Shown piece after piece: positions 1-5,400 of a stretch of 6,497 bases of DNA (positions are counted from its first letter, which is position 1; the number at the start of each line of letters is the position of its first letter). The translations under genes and the position numbers were made by a program. The notes under the pieces were generated by a model. It saw nothing but the letters and a program-made list of their open reading frames with translations, was not told the DNA's origin and did not search any database. Origin of the DNA: Planctomycetota bacterium (lineage in GTDB: Bacteria; Planctomycetota; Phycisphaerae; Sedimentisphaerales; Anaerobacaceae); NCBI GenBank assembly GCA_020344865.1, contig CP070830.1, forward strand, positions 1,120,417 to 1,126,913, in the 5' to 3' direction.

Positions 1-384
1 AGTATGGTGGTCTACGTTAAGCTTGTCAGAGAGGTAAAGAGTAATCCTGCCCGTTGTATCTCCGACAGCGGCCTGGACGAGCGTTACGTTAAGGTTTTTA
101 TTATATTTTTTAAGGAGGTTGAAAGTGTGCGGGGACGGCTCAAAGGCATAGACCCTGCCCTCTTTGCCGACTATCTTTGCCATATAGGCGGTATAGATTC
201 CTATGTTAGCGCCCACGTCGACTACGGTCATGCCGGGCTTTATGATATCTCTTAGCAGGACGCGTTCGTACCTGTCAACGCATCTCTTGTAAAGCTTGTA
301 AAGTACGTTGTATGCGGGGAAACAGCGCTTAAAGAGTTGGTTGCCTAAAAGGAGTGGCAGGCTTATATTTTCTTTTTCACTCAT
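1..384 (-). CDS. FkbM family SAM-dependent methyltransferase (5' part, C-terminus beyond left edge)
   Basis: The reading frame is open from an ATG at 384 down to base 1, giving 128 residues with no stop. Visible landmarks are the SAM-binding motif VVDVGANIGIYT (residues 54-65), the acidic-loop motif FEPS (81-84), QAAVGDTTG (104-112) and a DHHT at the cut end. This order is characteristic of the FkbM family, whose members O-methylate sugars, glycolipids or polyketides. Members are usually about 220-300 residues, so roughly half is present. An in-frame stop (406-408 on the plus strand) lies 21 bases upstream, which supports this start, although no good Shine-Dalgarno sequence precedes it. The roughly 45-residue N-terminal part before motif I is basic and helix-like. 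A promoter-like pair lies about 60 bases upstream, so the gene is probably transcribed separately from the LamG genes. The neighbouring glycosyltransferases suggest a polysaccharide or glycolipid substrate; this is inference. Confidence 0.88.
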   Translation of the reverse strand, partial: MSEKENISLPLLLGNQLFKRCFPAYNVLYKLYKRCVDRYERVLLRDIIKPGMTVVDVGANIGIYTAYMAKIVGKEGRVYAFEPSPHTFNLLKKYNKNLNVTLVQAAVGDTTGRITLYLSDKLNVDHHT

Positions 385-449
385 GTTGGTGGCGTCAGTA
401 ACCTGTCATTGCATGTTTAAATCTTATTTTTTGCGAGCGACCGGTTCGC

Positions 450-478
450 ATCGTATCATTGTGAGTTTAGCATGTCAA
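450..478 (-). promoter_or_regulatory. Putative sigma-70-like promoter of the FkbM gene
   Basis: On the minus strand, TTGACA (478-473) is followed after exactly 17 bases by TACGAT (455-450). The -35 matches the consensus 6/6 and the -10 matches 4/6. Predicted transcription would start near 443, giving a leader of about 60 bases before the ATG at 384. Its place between the hairpin at 553-585 and the FkbM start fits a new transcription unit. The call rests on sequence only. Confidence 0.55.
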
Positions 479-552
479 GCGGCCGGCGAACGAAATGGCT
501 GGGTTCGGGAGGAAGACAATCGGTGAGGGGATAAGCGGCTGGGTACAAGGTG

Positions 553-585
553 AAAGGGCTGAGAGCAGGATGCTCTCAGCCCTTT
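553..585. terminator. Strong hairpin, probable transcription terminator after the LamG pair
   Basis: Bases 553-567 and 571-585 form a perfect 15-bp stem (AAAGGGCTGAGAGCA and its complement) closed by a 3-base loop. It begins only 4 bases past the stop codon of the LamG gene ending at 590, so by position it should terminate that minus-strand operon. The polarity is odd. The T-rich run (TTTTGTTTTATTTTTT, 583-598) lies on the plus-strand side, while on the minus strand only three T residues, themselves inside the stem, precede CACC. It could act in both directions. I see no plus-strand gene upstream that would need it. Confidence 0.75.
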
Positions 586-589
586 TGTT

Positions 590-1678
590 TTATTTTTTAG
601 AGCCGGTAGTTAGTGTTGGCGCATCTGCGGCGGCGTACGGCTCGTTGGGCTCCGGCTCGGCGCCTAATGCCTCCAGAGCATCTATAAGCTGCTCAAGGCC
701 TCTTTCTAATGCGCCGGCCGACTGGTCCTGATGCTGTATCGCGGAATGAATGCGCTGCCTGGCCTTGATTATGTCACTCTTGCCCAAATCGCCATAATCC
801 TTGCTCTCAAGCGCCTCCTCAAGCGCCTCATACGCCGCCAGTTCCTTCTCCAGCGCGATATCAATTCCCTCCAGAGCCGCCTCATTCTCAGCTAACGCCA
901 ACTCAATCTCGAAAATAGCAAGGCCAGCACCACCAATGTCTGTCCAATAAAGCTCTTCGACTTCCACAGCAGACAAAGCCCTGTCGTATATGCGAACCTC
1001 GTCAATAGAACCCTCGAAAAAGCACTTCATAGCTGTTTCAGCATCATAAGCGCCTATATCTGCATTGACATGTCGCCGTGTAGTCGGTGCTGCACCATCA
1101 CTTGCACTATTTTCTGATACACCATTTATGTAAACGTCCACATCAGCCCCATCCTGAACTAATGCAACATGCGCCCACTCATTCACAACCACAGAAACCC
1201 CAGAATCGATGTCTTGAGCAACATTTCCGGCTTTTCTGTATAAACCTCTCCAGGTAGCAGGATCACCTTGTGCGTATATCGTAAAACCACTGCTGCCGCT
1301 TTCCCTGTACAAAGTAAGTATTCTGCCGGCCCCGGCAAGGGTCTGACTTGGGTAGCTTGTTGTATCGGACTTCGCCCACCCCATTATCGTCTTGCTGGGG
1401 CTCGCAACCACGCCCGCAAATGTATTTCCGCAATCAACATAATCACCCTCACCGTCAAACTGCAATGCGCCACCAACCTGACCGACGCCCCACTCCCCGT
1501 CGCCATAGATAGTCCCAACATTACCGCCAGCCGAATCGTATGCTATCGTCCCGCTGCCCTCGTCAAACGCCCAGTGCGCAACCAGCCCATTGACATCAAC
1601 CGCTAACGCCGGTCCGCACACGACCAATAGGACAAATGTCGAGACAAACACGAAATTCAAGCTTTCCTGCCGCTGCAT
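590..1678 (-). CDS. Exported LamG/concanavalin A-like jellyroll protein with helical C-terminal module (paralogue 1)
   Basis: This 362-residue protein starts with a signal peptide (hydrophobic FVFVSTFVLLVV, likely cleavage after ALA, about residue 26). A LamG-like jellyroll domain follows (about 30-245), recognisable by LVAHWAFDEGSGTIAYDSAG (32-51), ALQFDGEGDYVDCG (71-84), EWAHVALVQDG (167-177), VDVYINGV (180-187) and the closing GSIDEVRIYDRALSAVEVEE (223-242). Such folds commonly bind carbohydrate or mediate adhesion; no catalytic residues are apparent and the ligand is unknown. Residues 253-340 are Glu/Ala/Leu-rich and predicted helical, including KSDIIKARQRIHSAIQHQ (300-317). The protein ends in a Pro/Ala/Thr tail. 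ATG at 1678 is preceded by AAAGGAG at 6 bases. The protein should be periplasmic or at the cell surface. It lies 139 bases downstream of its paralogue and is probably cotranscribed with it. Compared with the paralogue it has 15 extra C-terminal residues. Confidence 0.88.
   Translation of the reverse strand: MQRQESLNFVFVSTFVLLVVCGPALAVDVNGLVAHWAFDEGSGTIAYDSAGGNVGTIYGDGEWGVGQVGGALQFDGEGDYVDCGNTFAGVVASPSKTIMGWAKSDTTSYPSQTLAGAGRILTLYRESGSSGFTIYAQGDPATWRGLYRKAGNVAQDIDSGVSVVVNEWAHVALVQDGADVDVYINGVSENSASDGAAPTTRRHVNADIGAYDAETAMKCFFEGSIDEVRIYDRALSAVEVEELYWTDIGGAGLAIFEIELALAENEAALEGIDIALEKELAAYEALEEALESKDYGDLGKSDIIKARQRIHSAIQHQDQSAGALERGLEQLIDALEALGAEPEPNEPYAAADAPTLTTGSKK
681..778. repeat. Direct repeat copy A (coding, LamG C-terminal module)
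   Basis: This segment matches 1864-1961 at a constant offset of 1183 bases with 3 mismatches in 98 positions (685, 707 and 710). The last 68 bases (711-778) are identical. It encodes the SDIIKARQRIHSAIQHQDQS helical segment and the following GALERGLEQL. Ungapped, lower similarity continues on both sides, reaching the end of the paralogous gene at 1818. Confidence 0.95.
1531..1585. repeat. Direct repeat copy A (coding, start of LamG domain)
   Basis: This 55-base segment matches 2684-2738 with 4 mismatches. It encodes the beginning of the LamG domain in both paralogues (LVAHWAFDEGSGTIAYDSAG here, LVSHWTFDDGSGTIAYDSAG in the other). It is a second local island of high DNA similarity, separated from the C-terminal one by a much more diverged jellyroll core. 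Confidence 0.9.
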
Positions 1679-1817
1679 TTTTTTCTCCTTTCAAAAAAAG
1701 TTACGTTAAATTAGGTAAGCCCGGGCACCACACCCATGCTAATTTACTCAATCCGCCCAACTGCTAACCTCGCAACTATTTACACTCTACCTCCGAAAAG
1801 CTAAAAGTTCTCAATTA
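1679..1817 (-). other. Spacer between the two LamG genes, no terminator seen
   Basis: This 139-base stretch separates the upstream LamG gene (stop at 1818) from the downstream one (start at 1678). It carries the Shine-Dalgarno AAAGGAG at 1691-1685. Otherwise I see only an 8-bp inverted repeat (TAAATTAG 1707-1714 and CTAATTTA 1739-1746, 24-base gap), without a T tract, and a small CCCGGG palindrome. No convincing promoter or terminator is visible, so the two genes are likely on one transcript. Confidence 0.5.
1685..1691 (-). promoter_or_regulatory. Ribosome binding site of LamG paralogue 1
   Basis: AAAGGAG lies 6 bases upstream of the ATG at 1678. It sits in an 18-base stretch (1682-1699) identical to the one upstream of the other LamG gene (2833-2850), so the duplication included the translation initiation region or the motif has been conserved. 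Confidence 0.85.
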
Positions 1818-2828
1818 TCACGGCTCGTTAGGCTCCGCCTCAACACCTAATGCTTCCATTGCATCTACAAGCTGCTCAAGGCCTCTTTCCAAGGCGCCGG
1901 CCGACTGGTCCTGATGCTGTATCGCGGAATGAATGCGCTGCCTGGCCTTGATTATGTCACTTTTCCTCAAATCGCCGTAGTCTTTGCTGTCAAGCAGGTC
2001 ATCAAGGGCTTCGTACGCATCGGCTTCTTCCGCCATCGCCGCGTCGACCGCATCCAAGGCTATCTGCTTTTCATCGAGTGCATTCTCAAGGCGGATAACC
2101 GCGCGCTCATAATCGCTGAGTCCTTCGAAATAAAGCTGCTCAACTTCTGCGGCAGTTAAGGCTTTGTCGTAGATACGGACATCATCGATAGCACCGTTCC
2201 AAGAACAGCCATCCCAGCCCTTGCCTATCAAGGTGTCCCGGGGGGATGAAGCGGATGTTCCGAGTGTGGACGGGAGGCTACCTTTTTCGAGGCCGTTAAC
2301 GTAGCCTCTCCAGTGAGACCCATCCCATGTCAAGGCTACATGATACCAATATCCCTCGACGAAGGTCCCAGGCGGGATGTAGAAGCCGGGATGAGAAGAA
2401 GTATTCTGGACGGTCGCGAACCCGCCGCCGTCGCCGGATACCCTGAATCCCAGTTCTCCGGGCCAGTAGGCTGCGCCTATTACGTAAGCGAAGTTGCGTA
2501 TGCCGCAGTAGCGACCCATGTCGAGCGGATAAACCCAAGCGGCGAAAGTACCGTTAGGAAGATTGTGAGTCACCGTGTTTCCTATGCTGACATAGTCGCC
2601 ACTACCATCGAAGCTCAGCGAACCGTCAATTTGGCCGCTCGTCCACATTGGGTCACCAACCAACGTTCCGTCGTTTTCACCGGCCGAATCGTATGCTATG
2701 GTCCCGCTGCCATCGTCAAACGTCCAGTGCGAAACCAGATTCGCATCGCCACTGAACACCGGGACATTATACACTAAGACCACCAATGCTGACACAATCA
2801 CCAAATTTGAATTTACTTTCCGCACCAT
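1818..2828 (-). CDS. Exported LamG/concanavalin A-like jellyroll protein with helical C-terminal module (paralogue 2)
   Basis: This 336-residue paralogue of the next gene has a signal peptide (LVIVSALVVLVYNVPVF, likely cleavage near residue 26). Its LamG-like domain spans about 31-235, with LVSHWTFDDGSGTIAYDSAG (31-50), LSFDGSGDYVSIGN (71-84), YWYHVALTWDGSHW (160-173), GYVNGLEKG (175-183) and the closing IDDVRIYDKALTAAEVEQLY (214-233). A Glu/Ala/Leu-rich helical module follows (about 240-328). Residues 290-320 of that module are identical to paralogue 1. ATG at 2828 was chosen because AAAGGAG lies 7 bases upstream and the signal peptide begins there. The frame stays open to an ATG at 2897, but that would add 23 charged residues ahead of the signal peptide. 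The stop codon aligns with Tyr348 of paralogue 1, so this copy lacks the 15-residue tail. It is first in the operon behind a strong promoter. Likely role: surface or periplasmic carbohydrate binding or adhesion; the ligand is unknown. Confidence 0.88.
   Translation of the reverse strand: MVRKVNSNLVIVSALVVLVYNVPVFSGDANLVSHWTFDDGSGTIAYDSAGENDGTLVGDPMWTSGQIDGSLSFDGSGDYVSIGNTVTHNLPNGTFAAWVYPLDMGRYCGIRNFAYVIGAAYWPGELGFRVSGDGGGFATVQNTSSHPGFYIPPGTFVEGYWYHVALTWDGSHWRGYVNGLEKGSLPSTLGTSASSPRDTLIGKGWDGCSWNGAIDDVRIYDKALTAAEVEQLYFEGLSDYERAVIRLENALDEKQIALDAVDAAMAEEADAYEALDDLLDSKDYGDLRKSDIIKARQRIHSAIQHQDQSAGALERGLEQLVDAMEALGVEAEPNEP
1864..1961. repeat. Direct repeat copy B (coding, LamG C-terminal module)
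   Basis: This is the partner of 681-778, with 3 mismatches over 98 bases and an unbroken 68-base identity at 1894-1961. It encodes the same helical segment of LamG paralogue 2. Identity at synonymous positions points to recent duplication or gene conversion rather than protein-level selection alone. Confidence 0.95.
2684..2738. repeat. Direct repeat copy B (coding, start of LamG domain)
   Basis: This is the partner of 1531-1585, with 4 mismatches over 55 bases, encoding the start of the LamG domain in paralogue 2. Confidence 0.9.
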
Positions 2829-3004
2829 TTTCTTTCTCCTTTCAAAAAAAATCTCATTCTTTTCAGACTTTCCCCTTAAAAAAGCCCTCGTCATCAAGCT
2901 TCACTTTCGGCGCACAGACACATTTTACGACCAAAATCCCGCTATATTGGACTGACAAACCGCAATCAGCCTCCGAAACACCGCCTCGGCAATCACGCCA
3001 AAGC
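2829..3004 (-). other. Long 5' leader of the LamG operon
   Basis: If transcription starts near 3004, about 175 bases precede the ATG at 2828. I see no match to a riboswitch class I know. The promoter-proximal half contains a repeated TGATTGC (about 27 bases apart), short complementary pairs such as CCGA/TCGG and CTGA/TCAG, and otherwise unstructured sequence. The distal end is A/T-rich (TTTTTTTT) and leads into AAAGGAG. A 47-codon ORF (3006-2863) starts at or next to the predicted transcription start, but it has no ribosome binding site. Together with 3005-3208 this makes a gene-free stretch of about 380 bases. Confidence 0.45.
2836..2842 (-). promoter_or_regulatory. Ribosome binding site deciding the start of LamG paralogue 2
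   Basis: AAAGGAG lies 7 bases upstream of ATG 2828, inside the open reading frame that extends to 2897. Its presence favours the internal ATG as the real start and gives a proper signal peptide at the N-terminus. Confidence 0.85.
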
Positions 3005-3010
3005 ATGGGC

Positions 3011-3038
3011 ATTATATACTTACGTACCTGATTGTCAA
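3011..3038 (-). promoter_or_regulatory. Consensus sigma-70-like promoter of the LamG operon
   Basis: On the minus strand TTGACA (3038-3033) and TATAAT (3016-3011) both match consensus 6/6, with a 16-base spacer. The -10 is part of TATATAATG. The predicted start is near 3004. Perfect hexamers are uncommon in natural genomes and suggest high constitutive expression of the LamG pair, unless it is held down by a repressor or by the leader. Confidence 0.8.
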
Positions 3039-3156
3039 GAATATTTTAGAGAACCCCCGTGCGAAGGATTTGGTTGCTATCGGAGGGCATTTTTCTTTAA
3101 CTGCACAGGGGCTTTAGATTTAAGTACCGTTTCAGGCGGTCGATGTATAGAATAGG

Positions 3157-3185
3157 TTGACTGAATTGATGCAACCGGATATACG
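3157..3185 (+). promoter_or_regulatory. Putative promoter of the methyltransferase-glycosyltransferase operon
   Basis: TTGACT (3157-3162, 5/6 to consensus) is followed after 17 bases by TATACG (3180-3185, 4/6). The predicted start is near 3192, about 17 bases before the GTG at 3209. Its position directly upstream of the first plus-strand gene supports it. It is divergent from the LamG promoter about 120 bases away. Confidence 0.55.
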
Positions 3186-3197
3186 GCGATGCGTGAC

Positions 3198-3201
3198 AGG
3201 A
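3198..3201 (+). promoter_or_regulatory. Ribosome binding site deciding the GTG start at 3209
   Basis: AGGA lies 7 bases before GTG 3209. An ATG at 3202 is in another frame and meets a stop after four codons. The frame of the gene itself has a stop at 3203-3205, so GTG 3209 is the first possible start. Confidence 0.65.
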
Positions 3202-3208
3202 ATGAGTA

Positions 3209-3982
3209 GTGAGTGATACAGCCAGTAAAGAACGTTTGCTGCACGAGAAGGAGCATGCACGAGTACTTTTGCGTGACCCCGAAGGGATTTGGGGCTGGGG
3301 GACTCCTGCGGGTCGTGCACGCGCGGAACGACGCGCGAGATTGATTATTGAAGCGGGGGACATAACCGCGGGCAGTCAGACGCTGGAAATTGGCTGCGGG
3401 ACGGGAGTTTTTACTGAGCTTGTCAGCAGGAGCGGAGCGAGCATAACCGCGTGTGAGCTGAGTGAAGAGCTGCTGGAACTTGCGCATAAAAAGACTTACG
3501 CTTCGAAGGTTGATTTTGTCGGCGGTGACGCTGCGCAATTAGGCGCTGAGCATGAGGGGCGGTACGACGTGGTGTGGGGCAGTTCGGTCCTGCATCACAT
3601 AGACCTGAAGCTGTTTCTTCCAAGAATGCTGGGGCTTATGAAGCCCGGAGGGCGTTTTGTTTTTGCGGAGCCGAACATGCTAAATCCACAGATATGGTTA
3701 GAGCGTAACGTGACGTTCATCCGGCGGGTTACGGGGACGAGTCCTGATGAGACGGCCTTTTACCGATGGCGTGTTGCGAAGCATCTTCTTGAGGGAGGTT
3801 TTGTCAATGTGTCGGTGCGTCCCCATGAATTCCTGCATCCTGCGATTCCGAAGTTTTTGATACGCATATTTCAGTCGCTGAGCAGCGTTGCCGAGCGAGT
3901 TTGGGGAATTAGAGAGATCGGCGGTTCGCTTCTAATCAGGGCGGAGAAGCCGAACGTTCAAGAAACACGAGGTGTGCAGTGA
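3209..3982 (+). CDS. Class I SAM-dependent methyltransferase
   Basis: This 257-residue cytosolic protein has the full Rossmann-like methyltransferase signature: motif I LEIGCGTGVF (59-68), acidic residue E83 after strand 2 (ACELS), GGDAAQL (105-111), motif IV-like YDVVWGSSVLHHI (119-131) and the post-motif MKPGGRFVFAEP (144-155). The layout is that of the UbiE/Methyltransf_11 group, which methylates small molecules, lipids or sugars; the exact substrate cannot be read from the sequence. The N-terminal WGWGTPAGRARAERRARLI (28-46) is a segment I associate with methyltransferases in polysaccharide or lipid gene clusters. The C-terminal third (about 160-250) probably forms the substrate-binding part. 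It starts with GTG and its stop overlaps the next gene by 4 bases, so the two are probably translationally coupled. Gene context points to methylation of a surface glycan or its lipid carrier; this is inference. Confidence 0.9.
   Translation: MSDTASKERLLHEKEHARVLLRDPEGIWGWGTPAGRARAERRARLIIEAGDITAGSQTLEIGCGTGVFTELVSRSGASITACELSEELLELAHKKTYASKVDFVGGDAAQLGAEHEGRYDVVWGSSVLHHIDLKLFLPRMLGLMKPGGRFVFAEPNMLNPQIWLERNVTFIRRVTGTSPDETAFYRWRVAKHLLEGGFVNVSVRPHEFLHPAIPKFLIRIFQSLSSVAERVWGIREIGGSLLIRAEKPNVQETRGVQ
3969..3972 (+). promoter_or_regulatory. Ribosome binding site at the GTGA overlap
   Basis: GAGG lies 6 bases before GTG 3979, inside the last codons of the preceding methyltransferase. The start GTG and the stop TGA share bases 3980-3981 in a GTGA overlap, typical of translational coupling in an operon. 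Confidence 0.7.
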
Positions 3983-5400
3983 AAGACGCCGAAACGCCCA
4001 TTGAGGTCGAGTGGAAACGTCGGAAGAATCCGGGCTATTACGGTGAGATTGACCGCGCGTGCACTTTTGTGATACCGAAGGGTGTGCGTGTTCTGGAGTT
4101 GGGCTGTGGTACGGGTCGGCTGCTGGCCGCGACGCGTCCCTCCTATGGTTTGGGTATCGACATTGATGAGAAGAAGGTTGCGGCGGCAAAAGAAATCCAT
4201 GCGGGGCAAGATAATCTGGAGTTTCGGGTTGGTGACGTGGAGGAGACGGACTTTTCCGGAATGGAGCCTTTTGACTATATTATTATCTCGGACCTTCTGC
4301 CTGTATTGCGGGATGTTCAAAAGACAGTGACTGGGCTACATGCGGTGTGCGCGCCCTATACGCGGGTGATTATTACGTATCATTCAAACGTTTGGCGGCC
4401 GGTACTGGCATTTGCGACGCTGATAGGGAGGCGTTCGCCGGACCCATCCTACAACTGGCTTTCTACGTATGATATAGAGAACCTGTTGAGCCTATCGGGG
4501 TTTGAGGAGGTCACGCATTCGGGACGGACACTACTGCCGGTGCGGATACCGATACTTAGCTGGGTGATGAACCGCTTTGTGGCGAAGATGCCGCTGTTTA
4601 ACTGGTTTTGCCTGACGTGGGTGCTTGTTGCACGGGCCTGCCCGGCGGTAGGCAGCGGTAAAAAAAGGCGCGACGAGCCGACGGTCTCGGTTCTTGTGCC
4701 GACCCGCAACGAAAAGGGCAATATCGAGGCGGCCTTCACCCGAACTCCGCAGATGGGTAAGTGGACGGAGCTGGTCTTTGTGGACGGCAACTCGGACGAC
4801 GGGACTGTGGAGGAGATTGGAAGGTGCATTGAAAAGTACGGTCGCCAATGGCACCGTGCGCTGCTGCTGCACCAGACCGGAAAAGGTAAGGGGCAGGCGG
4901 TTCGGCAGGGATTTGCCGAGTGTGAGGGCGAGATTTTGATGATTCTGGACTCGGACCTGACGATGCCTCCGGAGGAGCTTCCGAAGTATTACGAAGCGAT
5001 AGTCTCGGGTAAGGGGGAGTTTATCAACGGCTGTCGGCTGGTTTATCCGATGGAGAAGAGGGCGATGCGTTTTTTGAACATGATTGCGAATCATTTTTTT
5101 GCACGTCTTTTTACCTGGCTGCTGGGACAGCGGGTCAAGGACACGCTGTGCGGGACAAAGGTTCTTTGGCGGCGTGATTACGAGAAAATCGCGGCGAACC
5201 GCGCTTATTTCGGGGACTTCGACCCGTTCGGGGATTTTGACCTTCTTTTCGGTGCGTCCCGCCTTAACCAGAAGATTGTTGATATGCCGATTCGCTATCG
5301 TGAGCGGAGCTACGGTGAGATAAAAATCAGCAGATGGCAGCACGGGCTGTTGCTTCTTCGCATGAGCCTGGTGGCGTTCCGCAAACTGAAACTGTCCTGA
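3979..5400 (+). CDS. Fused SAM-dependent methyltransferase and family 2 glycosyltransferase
   Basis: This 473-residue protein has two domains. Residues about 15-220 are a class I methyltransferase: VLELGCGTGRLL (38-49), acidic DID (61-63), GDVEETDF (85-92) and DYIIISDLLPVL (99-110), followed by a hydrophobic stretch (191-219). A basic linker GSGKKRRDEP (225-234) leads to a GT-A fold glycosyltransferase. Its landmarks are SVLVPTRNEKGNIEAAF (237-253), VDGNSDDGT (268-276), GKGKGQAVRQGF (301-312), the metal-binding DSD (324-326) with LTMPPEEL, DTLCGTKVLWRRDY (388-401), FGDFDLLFGA (417-426) and IRYRERSYGEIKISRW (438-453). The second half resembles dolichyl- or polyprenyl-phosphate sugar transferases of family GT2, which use a nucleotide sugar and a lipid-linked acceptor. 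It lacks obvious C-terminal membrane helices, so it is probably peripheral at the inner membrane. The fusion implies a linked methyl-transfer and glycosyl-transfer step on one glycan or lipid; substrates are unknown. No frameshift is seen at the junction. Confidence 0.9.
   Translation: MKDAETPIEVEWKRRKNPGYYGEIDRACTFVIPKGVRVLELGCGTGRLLAATRPSYGLGIDIDEKKVAAAKEIHAGQDNLEFRVGDVEETDFSGMEPFDYIIISDLLPVLRDVQKTVTGLHAVCAPYTRVIITYHSNVWRPVLAFATLIGRRSPDPSYNWLSTYDIENLLSLSGFEEVTHSGRTLLPVRIPILSWVMNRFVAKMPLFNWFCLTWVLVARACPAVGSGKKRRDEPTVSVLVPTRNEKGNIEAAFTRTPQMGKWTELVFVDGNSDDGTVEEIGRCIEKYGRQWHRALLLHQTGKGKGQAVRQGFAECEGEILMILDSDLTMPPEELPKYYEAIVSGKGEFINGCRLVYPMEKRAMRFLNMIANHFFARLFTWLLGQRVKDTLCGTKVLWRRDYEKIAANRAYFGDFDPFGDFDLLFGASRLNQKIVDMPIRYRERSYGEIKISRWQHGLLLLRMSLVAFRKLKLS

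Noticed and set aside
1707..1746. Inverted repeat TAAATTAG / CTAATTTA between the LamG genes as terminator or operator
   Set aside because: The arms are only 8 bp with a 24-base gap and no T tract, which is within what an A/T-rich spacer yields by chance.
681..1961. The two long direct repeats as a mobile element or CRISPR-like repeat
   Set aside because: There are only two copies, both in frame within paralogous genes, and the alignment continues ungapped beyond them, so gene duplication explains them.
2313..2777. Plus-strand 154-residue ORF inside LamG paralogue 2
   Set aside because: It is antisense to a well-supported secreted LamG protein and shows no domain of its own.
2829..2897. N-terminal extension of LamG paralogue 2 to an ATG at 2897
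   Set aside because: It would place 23 charged residues before the signal peptide, has no ribosome binding site, and would run through the strong AAAGGAG that serves ATG 2828.
3077..3538. Minus-strand 153-residue ORF opposite the first methyltransferase
   Set aside because: Its protein is low-complexity and Arg/Ser/Pro-rich without motifs, and it overlaps a clear methyltransferase on the other strand.
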